The notes below the pieces were generated by a model. That model searched no databases and was not told the DNA's origin. It saw only the letters and a list, made by a program, of their open reading frames with translations. 64,000 nt of DNA from the NCBI GenBank assembly GCA_036768485.1, contig JAVLUZ010000197.1:1-64000 (forward strand), in the 5' to 3' direction. How positions within the stretch are numbered: the stretch's first letter is position 1; each line of letters begins with the position of its first letter. This stretch comes from Mermis nigrescens. Taxonomy: Eukaryota; Nematoda; Enoplea; Mermithida; Mermithidae. Of the stretch, positions 1 to 11,806 are shown one piece after another. A program made the position numbers and the translations under genes.

Positions 1-2690
1 GAAGTAAGATTTTGAGGATCGTTCACAAATTTGAATAGATTTAATTTTGCAGAGATACCGTTTAAATTTAGTAATACCTGGTTGCAAACTTATTAGAGTT
101 CAAAGGCTTAAATTTGCACTTTCTATGGATTTACTGTAGAAAATCAGTTCTTCAATTCTACTTCTAACCAAATTGATAAAAATCCGGTATACAGCAATTT
201 TCAATTTTTTAAGTTCTCTGTTATTTACGCTATTGCTCATTGTTTAAATTCACTTCTAGGGATATATCGGTCTTGGGGGGGGGCTAACGGATTCTAAGGT
301 GTATGAATCTCCAAGTCTCACACACATTTATGTTTATGGCCTGTTATTTTTCATTATTTCTATGCTTAATATTCCTCAACATTCAATTCCAAAAATTTTA
401 AGAAGCAAATAAATTAGAATCACTGTCTCCCATTTTTCTGTTTTAGTTTGATTGTCAAGTATTTTAGAATTCAATTATGTTTTTGATTAATTTAGTTGTT
501 TAATTCGAAATGTCCCGGATTCCATTTTTTAGTTCATCTTAGTTGTTCACATCTTTAATAATTTTATAATTTTAATTTTATTTTTTAGCTTTCATTAAAA
601 TTTTCTTATTTTTGAACCTCATTTTAATTTTTTATCTCAATAGTTTTTATCGTCAATATTTCATTCGTCTATCTCAATAGAATAGATTGCACTATGCTTT
701 ATCTGAAATATTCTTAATTGCGTGTAAATCATATTTTTAGAACAAATATTTTGCTTAAGCTGGTTTAATCGATTTAAGGCATTCTTTGCTTTAGGACTAA
801 CGGAAAAGCGGCAGATTAAAGGATATAATGGGAAAAATAAATTTCGTAGATCAACGGGAGTCAAACCAACGGACAAAACACCTCGCAGAATTTACGACTT
901 ACAATAAATGATCATTTTCGTCCAAAATTTGCTTCATACAAAGGATTATGTTTAAAAAATCTAGTTGAACTTTGACTAATCGATTAAATTATTTATATTT
1001 TACTCAGAGTTTGTTATTGTGTCCTTTCTTTATTATCATTATTATCCGCGTTCTTTTATTTATCACTTGCTTTAGTAATCATAAAATTGAACATTAACGG
1101 CTGGAAGTTTGACTTCAATAAAGTTTCTTCGAACGTTTAAATAATTTTTTTACTAATTAATCGTACATGCAATAATATAAGGATGCTGGATTACGCAAAG
1201 GGCTCCAAAAATTGAATTAATTTTCTAATTTAAGTCTTTTCCAGCTTATTCACTATTATTCAATGTCATGAGTGATTGGCTAGATAGAAAAAGTAGGTAC
1301 CGAAAGTTTTTGCCTGTGTGATTATTTTTCCGAACTTTAATCCTATTGAGATTTCAGCTTTTGGATATTCGCATCATGCTCACTTAAACAGAATTCAACC
1401 CTCTTGAGCTTCCGAAATGAGCTGCATTTCTTGAATCTCGTCGGAAATTTTCAGCCCCGTTTTCCTTTATTTTAGTAAGAGAAGGTCAGAAAGACAGGTC
1501 TTCTGGTTCTATAAATACGGGATTTGTGCAAGTTGTGACCTTTTTAAACTGATTTTCTTCACAGTTTCAATTGTTTCTAAATTTAGATACATGCCACTTT
1601 AGTTGGTGCACAAATTTTCTTGTCTATAAGAGATAAGCCTATATGCGAAACAAGCCAGAAAGAAAAATTCGGAAATTTTTAAAATTTTTTCAGTAAAAGT
1701 AATATTTTAACTGCAAATTTAGCGACTGAGCAAGACCTCGAACCGTCTGATATATTCTTTTAACATATAGTAAGTGAGACAACTAAAATAACTATCACTG
1801 CGTTAAAATGAAGACCATTAATACATTGTTACTACGAATGATAATTGATTAAATTGACACAAAGTTACTGAATAATATTCAAAACACTTGTATCAACAAT
1901 TAACAACATTAAGATATAATTAAATTATTAAGAGTCAATTTCTAAGAGGATCGACTATGGTCGGGACACGTCAAAAATAAATCATAATTCAAAAAATATA
2001 TGTTTTATAGTTAGAGGTGCTAAGCAAGAAAATGCTTTTTTTTATGAAAAAGAATTTCCGTTGTTTTATGAGTGTGTAAAGTTGAGTTTTTCGTAAAAAA
2101 TCGAATTTTCGCTTTCGTTTCAAAAAAGTCTTAACTAATGATCCATTGACGGAATTCAGTCAAAATTTGCAGCTCTATAACGTCACAGTTCATAATCGTT
2201 TTTGAATATAAAAATTTGGCTAATGTTAAAAAATGAGCTTAAATTATAGACTGAACCATTAAAAATTTGTTCGAAAAAATGCGAATTTTTTCAGAAAAAC
2301 ATTCATCAAAAATCCAAAACTTGCAAATTAAACATAATTCTTACACGTTCTGTGTATTATTCCTAAATAAATATGTGGGCAAAATTTTGTTAGGAAAAAA
2401 ATACCCTCTGATATGCAGCACATATTAAATTGAATCCGTTTGTATGCAATTAATACATTTTTTCTAAATGCTAATTCATGATTCATTAAATTTATACTAT
2501 CAGTTTATCATAAATGTTATTACAAATCGTCATCGAGTTGATGGAATCATTAAAGTAATCAAAGACTCGTGATAGTCAGCTATGGACTTTATGAGTCTTA
2601 TTGCACGTTAGTAAATCACTGTGAATGGGTATGCTTAAATCCATAGGTGCGCAAGGTCTAACTTTTAAAGTGGGGTGAAAACCAAAAAGT
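1..2690. other. No gene recognised; AT-rich unique-looking DNA
   Basis: No open frame here has a convincing start, splice or protein character. The sequence is rich in A/T runs with one nine-base G run near 277. I see no copy of the repeat families that fill the rest of the window. Confidence 0.5.
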
Positions 2691-2705
2691 GATAAATAGC
2701 TGAAT

Positions 2706-3080
2706 GCTTCGTAGAAACGGTTATATAGCCATTTTGGGCTCAGAAAATTAGCTGTTAGCCTTTTTGGGCTTTGAAAATTAGCTATACAGTCTTTTTGGAC
2801 TCACAAACATAGCTATATAGTCTGTTTGGACTAAAAATAGCTTTGTAGCCCTTCTGGAGTCAAAAAATAGCTATATATCCTTTTAAAACTCAGTAAAGTC
2901 ACCTAGGTAACATTTTTGAGCTCTCACGGTATGTTTATGAGTGCAAAAAGGCCTTACAGCTAGTTTTCTGCACCCAAAAAGGCTACATAGCTAATTTTCT
3001 GAGCACAAACAAGGATATATAGCAATGCTTTTTACCGTCAAAATAACTGTATAGCTATCAGTTTTTCAGAGCTCATAGGG
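2706..3080. repeat. Fold-back minisatellite of ~30-bp units
   Basis: About six degenerate copies of a ~30-bp unit run in direct tandem from 2721 to 2900. The unit core is TAGCCTTTTTGGGCTC followed by AGAAAATTAGCTATA. From about 2940 to 3070 three or four copies of the same unit appear inverted, with cores such as CAAAAAGGCTACATAGCTAA. The block could therefore fold into an imperfect hairpin. No coding potential was seen. Confidence 0.6.
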
Positions 3081-3610
3081 ATTAATAGTTAATGACCCCT
3101 CTCACCCTCATGCTCTTGTATGATTGAAGCATTACGAAAAGGATAAAGAAATATTCAAAACATTTTAGTTTTCATGCGTCTAGCAAATTGAAGGCTCCAG
3201 AATTACACTCCGTTGCTTTTAAAGTAAGGACCAAAGATATACACATGTAGGTACATTATATGAGTTCAATTTGTCTGTCTTATGAGTAGACCGAATTAGA
3301 ATCCTTCAGTTCTTTTGGACTAAGGTTAAAAAATTGAAGATGCATAGCCCTCGTGTTTTTAGTACATGAGATATGGCTTAAATCTTTAAAAAAATAAAAA
3401 AAATACGGTTAAAATATGAAGAAAATCGAGTTTATGGATTTTCAAATTAGCTTATTTTAGATTAATTTATCATTCAATACCAAAAATAAAACGCATTTCA
3501 GCGCACGAAAAGATCAACCGAAATTGCAATATAAAATCAGTAAATATATGCTTGAAAATATGATACTGAGCAAAGGAAAATTTGTGGCAGCATGCATATA
3601 AAACTATTAA
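3081..3610. other. No gene recognised
   Basis: AT-rich sequence between the minisatellite and the first F element, with no gene or repeat that I recognise. Confidence 0.4.
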
Positions 3611-4128
3611 AAAATGCTTCCGGTGGAACAAAAAGGACTAGGGAAAATGTACCCACATAGGTATGCCTGTGAAACTTGTAAGAATCTACTGAAAATTAGA
3701 CTTCCGCTAGAAAACGCCAAAAAATCAAAGTATAATTTGCGAACTGCAGAACTAATCAAAAAGACGACCTAACGCGCTTTCTTACGTTAGCATTGCATGC
3801 ACAGCTACGGGGCAGCAATTAACAAGATAGTGCGCTTGTCGTTATTCGTTTATGATGCCATTGACGAAAGAGAAGATTGATATTGATAAGGAACTAAATC
3901 GATTCTTAAAATACATCAAAGCTTCCTCAAAATCTCTTTTTTTAGCCAGTAAATAATGTTTTGTGAAGACGCATTTTAAGCCGCAGAATATTCTTCGATT
4001 TTTTGTGATTTTTAGCAGAAGTCTGATTTTTAGTAGATTCTTACAACTTTTACAGACATACATGTCCTAAATGATGCGTAATTCCAAGTACATTCGTCCA
4101 TTTTGTTCCATCTTAGCAGTTTTCTTTG
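3611..4128. repeat. F element copy 1 (fold-back TIR element)
   Basis: The left arm begins AAAATGCTTCCGGTGGAAC and runs to about 3750. The right arm (about 3940-4128) is its inverted copy and ends TGTTCCATCTTAGCAG then TTTCTTTG. Other copies sit at 11807, 27251, 32299 and 56243. The arms are about 150-200 bp and the spacer has no ORF. Each copy lies directly against the CTAG-proximal end of an S element, so F may be part of a larger composite rather than a separate MITE. Confidence 0.6.
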
Positions 4129-7100
4129 CTAGTACCCTACTTTTAATTAGCATGATTTGAGTAACTCAGTCAGTAAACACATACGGTAACATGCGTCGAT
4201 AATGACGGCAATCCAAAAAGCGGGAAACAATATTATTTTGGACACCTGCATTATCTATTTTAAACAAAACAACTATACATTATTTGAGCAGATCAAATGT
4301 ATTCAGCGTAGACTTCAGGCAACTACTGGGTGTAAAGAAGACTTATACTCAGATTCGTTATCCTGATGCTACAAAAAAAATTTTGAAAAATTGAGATTTT
4401 GCAACGCTTTAGAATGAAAATTATATTCAGTGTAAACATAACACAACTAATAGGTGTAAAGGAAACATACATACAGATTCGTAATCATGATCTTACGGAA
4501 CATATTCCGAACAAATTTCACGTTTTGCAATGCTGTAGGAGTTGAATAAATTTGTCGTGTAAACTTTACACATCAGCAATAATTGAGTAGTATAATTCTT
4601 ACATAACTATAGGGTGAAGAGAGATTTAGCAGTCAGATTCGTAATTCTTGCGTTACATAGAATATTTTTGAAAAACTGAGCTTTTGCAACGCTCTAGAAC
4701 TATAGTCAATGTTCCGTGTAAATTATATACAACCACGGAATGTAAAGAAGATTAAAGTCGACTTCATAATCCTGATATAACTCTGATATTACGATTAATA
4801 TTTATGAAAAAATTAAGTCTTCACTATGGTCTGAAGACAAATAAATCTTAGATGTAAACCACTTTAAGTCACTGCTGAGTGTAAGTAAAGGCGCTCGACT
4901 GACGTATGACGTTTTACCCCTTGTTTATTTTCAGACTTGAGATCATGTCTAGACTCATAAGCGGGGAAGTTGGCAGAAAATAACAAGATTGAAACACGTT
5001 TAACACCCCCGGTTTTTGACTTTACACCTCCCGAAAAAGCTGAATATTGATATAAATAAACACAATTTGCAGTGACGTGCACCATTTAGAAAGTACTTTA
5101 TTTTTATTCTATCCTACATATCCAGACTTCTAAACGGAGAAAGCGTCGAACAAAAAGGGGATACAAACGTATTCTTCAACCATCTACTACATTGTAAACT
5201 TTAAAAAATATAAACCTGTCACGACCGCGCTTAGACCCTTCTTAATTTTACACTTTATAAGATTATTATTAATATTTCCTTAGCGCACTTTGATAATCTT
5301 AGCGCGCTTTTCCTACTTCACACTTTATACCTCTAATATCTTTGTACTTACGTGTGTGTGTAAAGCTTTAAATAGAGAAGCTAGAAATTCGGAGTTGTAT
5401 TATTTAAAATAATATACAAAAACTCACGTTTTCAAATTTGACGAGTACGACGAAATCGAAAGAAAATAGGACTGCGATATCTAGCTTGACTTCTAATAGG
5501 TTAAGGGATAAATTTGACGATGACGGATGTCGAAAGTAGATTGAGTTGAAAATTGGTAAAGCCGCTGAGCGTTCGAAAACAACGGTAAAAACTGAGCCAT
5601 CTTGCCGATTTAATCCGAATTTTATAGTTTTCCGCAGCCACACAGTCTGGTGAGTAAAAGGGATTAAGCTAAAGCTTAATCCTATTTGGTCGGAGGGAAG
5701 TCACTTTGCTTGCTTTACTTTTTGATATATTTTGTGTGGAGTTCGCTTGTATTTTATATGCATTGCTATGATATAAACATTGCCCTTTTGACCTCTTTTA
5801 ACCTCGCCGCTTCCGCCATACTTTCTATGTTCCTTTTAGTCTTGCCGCTTTTTGTATCTATTACATTGGCGTGCATTTTGCAATGTTAATGGATTTTACG
5901 CATAGTTACGTGCTAAAAGTTTCATATCTTTCAGCACACCTCATTTGTTAATTTATATATTATTTTGTTGAATTTGTGTATAAACAGCGGATTTAGACTG
6001 GGTTCAGTTTTTAGTTACCAGCCGCTCTGTCTGGCTTCCAAATCGCTTAGATCAACTTTAAAGTTGGTCTGGGAATCTTTCTTAATCCCTATTTTGAAGC
6101 CTTTTCGTCTATGATTCGCATAACGTTACCTTATATTCGCTTAATCATCTCAGCTAAACTACGATACATAAAATACGAGTATACATGAACAATTCTTACC
6201 TATTTATAGTAAAGCGGAAACTTACTACAATAAATTATACGTTAATTTTACATTAACGTAGTCTAAATAATTTGCGAAATTAACGCGTAACTATAACAAT
6301 GAGTTTTTTAATATACAATAGTGATCAATATACAGCGTTACTTGACAAACCCAAGTCCCCATTGAGTGTAAAGAAATTTAGTTTGTGATAGTTTGTAGCC
6401 TCCAAATTGTAGTATGTCTGTGTGAGAGAAACTTCTATTCCATATCCGATTTGAGATATTATATAATCAAAGGAGGAAGAAAAACATACCCTAATTTTTA
6501 ACTTTACACTTCCAGAAATAAGTCAATATCGAGTTTTGCGACTTGGTGCAACAAGTAGCCAAGTGTAAATTTTAAACTCCTGGATTTAATTCCGTATTTA
6601 GTGTAAAAAGTTTGCAGGTAAGTCAAAGGTAGCCCTTTGGCCCTAGTACATTTCTATTGAGGAAAAATTTTAAGAAATTTCCAGTTATTATAACCAGAAT
6701 TGTTGGCAGACCGAAAGAAGTAAAAATGCAACCAAAATCAAAATCTGCCTTTACGTTCGCATTTTTTGCACTCTTTCCACTACCCCCCGAGAACTAATGC
6801 GAATTTCAAAAAACAAAAAAAAATGGGATTTTAGATAATTTGATTTTCTACAAGTGTGTACCATCAATGAGGCATCCACACTGAGTTGTGAACAAGGTGG
6901 TTAGAAACAATCGAAAGTTTTTATATATTATAACGTTATGCAAAAACTGTATACACTCATTACAACCTTAATATTGACTTCAAAGAAACACAAAGAAAAG
7001 TAGCCATCGACTTTTTTATTATCTTTCTTTTAAAAAAACTGCAGCAGCTCCCAGATGTGTCCCGTTATAGCTGCATGGGGGGTAGACATATGTTGGGGGT

Positions 7101-7142
7101 ACCCAAATATATTATTAGTATGCGATACTGCGCTACCTATGA
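4129..7142 (+). repeat. S element copy 1 (mobile satellite-array unit)
   Basis: It begins CTAGTACCCTACTTTTAATT and ends GCGCTACCTATGA. Between these lie degenerate tandem monomers carrying GTGTAAA/TTTACAC motifs. The first half (about 4260-4860) has ~125-bp monomers; later segments have ~170-178-bp monomers containing a GGAGAAGTTGGCAG-like block. A stretch at about 5370-6340 lacks the monomer pattern and looks inserted. The terminal segment (about 7060-7142) recurs at 11783, 35080, 42568, 50447 and 52034. No transposase was found. Confidence 0.6.
5370..6340. other. Interruption inside S copy 1, with a 22-bp palindrome
   Basis: This stretch breaks the satellite-like pattern of S copy 1. At 5661-5682 it holds two perfect 10-bp inverted arms (GGATTAAGCT and AGCTTAATCC) separated by AA. 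Short open frames here are hydrophobic and look incidental. It is probably an inserted repeat, but I did not find its ends. Confidence 0.35.
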
Positions 7143-7645
7143 TGTAAATTGCTTGACAATGCGGCACTAATTCACATAGGCGCCAAGCATAATGCAATTT
7201 CCGTAAAAACCAAAAATGAAAATTTTGCGGTTAAAACCGTAAATTTTTTAAGTAAAACTACTTGAAAGCATACCAAAGTTTAAAATTGAGTTAGTAGCCA
7301 AAATAAGCTTCAGAGACTTTAACATGAAAAACTGAATGCTAAAATTACACTCGCCAATTTCACACCGACTCTATTTCGCATTCGCCAATTTCCCTATTGA
7401 CTCGAAATAAATAGGATATCAAAATAAAAAAAGTAAAAGAACTTATTCAAATTTGTGTTTTTTCAGTCGCGCATTCTCAGTAATTTGACTGGGATTTATG
7501 ATTTAATAGTAAACGAATCTATGAACTTTTTTGACTTCGAATTGTGCTAAATTATGCGTCAGAAAGCGCACTTATTGCCTTTTACTCTGTTTTTAATAAG
7601 AACCATGTCTCTGAATTTTGTTTCGCGGTTGACATAGAGATGTAG
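7143..7645. other. No gene recognised upstream of the relic exons
   Basis: AT-rich sequence. I looked for a Met-Ile signal-peptide first exon with a GTAAG donor, as in the other loci, and did not find one. Confidence 0.35.
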
Positions 7646-7889
7646 ACTTCTTTTGGCTAATGAACCCCAATCGGACCGATTCAGAACACGTAAGCATGAG
7701 CTTTTTCGAAATTTTGGCGTTTTATTTTATTATTCTCTTTTTATTCAATACTCTATAATGCTGCTGGATGGATTTGTAGAGGGCGTGCAGTTTAGTTTTA
7801 GAATTCAATTGACCGATGACGACAAGGAAAAGGCTTATAGTTTCCGAAACATTACGCCGGTTCGATTTGACATAGCCAGCCTTCAGTTC
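7646..7889 (+). pseudogene. Relic of galectin-like gene, exons 2-3
   Basis: The segment 7749-7889 translates to 47 codons that align with exon 3 of the galectin-like gene at 61261-61407. Shared positions include Y-S at the start, (L/M)-(D/N)-G-F, G-(V/M)-Q-F and D-D-(D/K). It is followed by a possible donor GTCAGT. Just upstream, 7646-7689 could be exon 2: it enters in phase 1 after a TAG acceptor, leaves in phase 0 and is followed by GTAAGC, as in the 61-kb gene. The 59-base intron between them has a good pyrimidine tract but ends in AA instead of AG, so the exon could not be spliced normally. No exon 1 or exons 4-6 were found nearby. I call it a decayed paralogue; an unusual splice or a sequencing error at the AA is the alternative. 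Confidence 0.6.
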
Positions 7890-8029
7890 GTCAGTTTTTA
7901 AAACATATCAAGCAGAGAATCATATTTTGCACTCATAATGGATCCCTTTATTAATTTGCATAACAGGGCTCAATGATATTCGAATCGTTTTTAACCCTTC
8001 CATACCGAAGTCGGTAATTACCACACCTG

Positions 8030-8286
8030 GGCAGGGGGGTCGGGGGTTTACGCAACCCCGAGAAATCAAAAAACTCCCTTCCCCCAATAACCAAAATACC
8101 TCCCGGAATTCAATTTTTAAAAATTATTTTTTGTTTTTTTTCACAATTTTTGATGCGAACGGATAGTGCTCGATGATACATCTTGAAAAATGGTGTTTTT
8201 CGCCATACCACACCATATTTTAAGGCCATTTTTCGACCTTTGAAAAAATCTTGCACCCCTTGAATATTGGTGCCGCCCACCTATGG
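8030..8286 (-). mobile_element. M1 MITE
   Basis: Imperfect terminal inverted repeats ACCACACCTGGGC and (from the other end) CCATAGGTGGGCGGCACC. The interior is typical of the family: GGGGG runs, CAGAATTCAATTTTTGAAA-like sequence, GATAGTGCTCGATGA and TGGTATGGCGAAAA-like blocks. Non-coding, about 260 bp. Confidence 0.65.
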
Positions 8287-9130
8287 AAGGTACTACCGGA
8301 TATCCATGTTTTTATGTTACTGCAAACTTAATTATTGTTATTTTGTGTGCAATTTGGTTTAGACGAGAAGTAAAAAAGCTTATTATAATAAAAAATTATA
8401 AAAATGCACAAAATAAGCGGAATTACATGCAAATAGATTAAAAGGCCTAGTTTCCGTAAAACTGGTAATTTTTACCAAAAAGCATCTTGTTGGAAAACAA
8501 GGTTGTTATCACAGCAAACCGCAACAAACAACAAACACGCAGACTTGGATGCAAATAAATTAGAAAAAAACCTATTCCAATCTACTTATTGTGTTTCGCG
8601 CGTGCGACGCTGCCTATTTCCAAAACAACTTAAAAATTGATAAAAGCTAACAATAGACGGATTTCTGCAGACAATAAATAGGTCATAGGTCATTAAGTAG
8701 CAAATTTGACAGCGAATCTACCACAATCGATTTAGAATATCATTACGGACACTGTTCAGAGCTATAATTGTAAAACAATAAAATCTGCCAAAAAAATGGA
8801 AATTCCCGCGCGCCTTGAGTTTGTGCTCTCTACAGTATATAAGCTTTAAGTAAAAACTTTTAAATTAGCTGCAAAGCGTGATCTTGCGCATCTAAGAAAA
8901 AAATCGTTGTCCTGATATGATTAGTAATAAACATATAGCAAATCTCGTAAAACACAGTTTTTCTCACATCTTGTGGTTATGTCCAAGTAAAAGAAGTGAA
9001 TTAGCACGATATATTTAGAGACCATAGATTGTGTATGATGCTTTCAGCGCACCTCAGGCAAATCGTCCCAACTGTCTTATCCTGGAGTCTCAACAGCCCC
9101 ACTCGTCTATCCCGCAAGTCCAAACTTGAC
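8287..9130. other. No gene recognised
   Basis: AT-rich. A TATA-like AGTATATAAGC lies near 8835 but no signal-peptide exon follows it within 150 bases, so I do not call a promoter. Confidence 0.35.
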
Positions 9131-9362
9131 ATGCACATGGGGAGCTTAGGGTTCAATTTCTAAAAAATGAAGGCCAAAAATGAATTAAATTCTAAATAAT
9201 TCTTTAGAAGTGCTCGGCATGAATAGAATGTGTGTAATAACATAGTTTTATTGCTATAGTAGCACTTCTGCTAGTTTTTGTCGTCATTTTCCTCTAAAAA
9301 GCCGGAATTTCGACCCCCCAGACCGACAAATCCACCCGGATCGGTCATGCTGTGCATCTGTG
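9131..9362 (+). mobile_element. M2 MITE
   Basis: Member of the second short family, recognised by the 3' signature CCGGATCGGTCATGCTGTGC and by the interior with TAATAACATAGTTTTAT. Related copies are at 15060, 17756, 18040, 20085, 59830 and 60600. Non-coding. Confidence 0.5.
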
Positions 9363-9834
9363 ACAACAACCAAAGACGCACATAGTGGGAGGAAAGAAGT
9401 TTTAAGGTCTCGACCAAGAAGGGCCAAAGGCAAAAGTTTTTGGTGCAAATACATACTAAAGACGGTCGAAAACCCATACTATTTTCGCAAAAACGTAGAA
9501 CGCTGATTTGGAAGACTATTTTAGTGTTCACACTTACGAATATCAATTTATGCGATAAATTTAGCCTCAAATATCAGTTTCAGACTAGAATGATCTATCA
9601 GGCCAGATCGTCCACACTTTGCATCTGTGGTCCAAATACCTCAACATCTCAACTTTTGCACCATCATAAGAGTCGTATACTGTTTTTCTTTGCGAAAATA
9701 ATCAAATGTACCTATCTACTGTATTAAAAACGGGTATAGTAGCAATTGATCATTCATTAAAATTTAATAGGATAGCAGCTTTTTGAAAAAACTTAACTTC
9801 TACAACCTTTTGAAATCGGAATTAATTTTTGGTT
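9363..9834. other. No gene; possible further M2-like fragment
   Basis: Two overlapping antisense open frames occur here (about 95-99 codons). Both straddle MITE sequence and lack protein character. GCCAGATCGTCCACACTTTG near 9601 resembles an M2 end. Confidence 0.35.
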
Positions 9835-11783
9835 TAAACTTTACACTGTCATTGAGTCACAAACGAACAGCCGATTCGTTAATAATGATTTTACGGATAA
9901 AAGTTTAAAAAAAACTCAGTTTGTACAACGGCTATAACCCTCTGGATCAATATCTTAATCTGAAGTGTAAAGTTTACACAACTAGAGGGATAATTCTGAT
10001 GGTATTGTATAGAGAAATCCTTATCTTTTAAAAAAACTTGACCTTCCTTCAGCAATGCCTTTTAGCTAAAGTCAATTCTTAGTGTAAACTTTATAACACC
10101 GTTAAGTGAAAAAATTATAAAAAATTTCATTTGTGATCCGGATCCCTGAATAACATTTTACAAAAAAATAGATTCCCCACTGCATCATGGGAACAACTTG
10201 AATCTTAGTGTTTACTACTTTACATCGATATTGAGAAAACTAATTCGTCCAGTAGAATATGTGACCCTGCATAAAGCATTCTTAGAGTTGAGATCATTCC
10301 CTTACTATTAAGGGAAGAAGATTGTGCACAAAATAGTCGCAGAAACATATTATTCACTCCAAACCTATAACTTTACACCTCCGGGACAAACTTAATGTTG
10401 ATTGTAAAGAGACTTATCTTACTAAAATATGCGACTCTTAAGATGTTCTTAATTTTTTATATTAGTTTGGACATACCAGTACATAACCGGAGAACTTACC
10501 AGACAGAATAATTGCGAAAACGTTCCTTCATTGTAGAGCTAGTACTTTACACCTTCAGCATAAATCAGTATACCGCGTAGAAAATTCTGACCAAGAGCAG
10601 TTTGCAACCGCGGCCACGCACTTTATTTTTGGAATAGACCACACAACCCAATTCAGTTCCGCAGAGGTAAGCTCACTGAAAAATCGGCGGGAATTGTGTT
10701 TTTAAAAACAGTTTTGACATTACCGCTTTCACACGTAACTCAGTATTGAGATCAAAGAAACGCGTCCAATGCTATGTGTAACCTTTGAGGCGTACTTTAT
10801 TTTTAGTATACCTTGCGAGTCTTGATTTACAACCGGTCAAGTTGGCAAAGTAAAACAGGCCGAAAACAAGTGTTTCGACACACCAACAAGGTGTAAACAT
10901 CAAAAATGTGAAAATAAGTCCCTACTGAGTGTAAAGAAATTGGGTATGTGCCAGTTTGTAGCCTTTGAGTTCTAGTACGTTTTTGTCAAAAATGTTTTGT
11001 TCCGCATCCTATTTAAAATATTGACCAATCAAAAAAATGCAAGAAAAGGTGATTTCCCCATTTTACACCCCTAATTCCGAATTTTACACTTCCAGAAATA
11101 ACTCAATATTGAGTTTTTTAAACTCCGTTTGCTGCGACGTGTAGCCCGTGAAACGCTATTCATTTTCATTATATTAAACGTGTCCTGACTTCAAACTGGA
11201 GTAGTTGGCGGAAAACTCTGAATGAAAACCTCTTCCACTCGATAATAAACTTTAAATCCCTGGATTATCAAAAAGTAGATATAAAGTATCGAATGTAAAA
11301 ATTTTGCCGCTAAGCCGGAAGTAGTCAAGTCAGCCTTTCTATAAAAAATAATTTCTTGAGACTCCTAAGTGGACTTGTTGGCAGACACAGAAAGAGCACA
11401 AAAACACGACCTAAATCTGTCTCTAAAACCTGTAGATTTTTACACTCTTTACACCCCCTCCAAGACTATTGCTAAATTCGAAAAACAAAAACTCTACAAT
11501 TGTAGAATATTATATTGCCTGAGGCGTTTACGCTGACTTGTTTAAAAATTCTTCTCGAAAACCGTCAAATGTTTTTGTATGTTTTAACGTTACGCCGAAA
11601 CTTTACACGCTCATTACACACTCGGCATGAAGTGTAAACAGAAACAAAAAACCTATATCTACTTTTTAATAATCGGTATCTTTAAAAACCCGCACCTCCC
11701 GGTTGTGTCCCCTTATGTCTGCGAGGGTATATGTTGGGGATACCCATGCATATTGTGAGTACGCGCTAACGCGCTGCCTAAGA
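9835..11783 (+). repeat. S element copy 2
   Basis: Tandem monomers with GTGTAAAGTTTACACAAC-type motifs from 9835. The later ~170-bp monomers carry the GACTTCAAACTGGAGTAGTT-like block. It ends with GTACGCGCTAACGCGCTGCC, the same hairpin-bearing terminus as in the other copies. No ORF of interest. Confidence 0.6.
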
Positions 11784-11806
11784 TATTGTGAATATTATTA
11801 TTACTA

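Noticed and set aside
4260..5080. CRISPR-like reading of the repeated GTGTAAAC blocks
   Set aside because: The repeats are degenerate with no conserved repeat/unique spacer alternation, and the window is eukaryotic; they are satellite-type monomers.
5686..5889. 67-codon hydrophobic frame
   Set aside because: It begins with TTG, not ATG, lies in the interruption of an S element and has no splice donor of the cluster type.
9271..9727. Overlapping frames on both strands
   Set aside because: They overlap M2-type repeat sequence and show no protein features.
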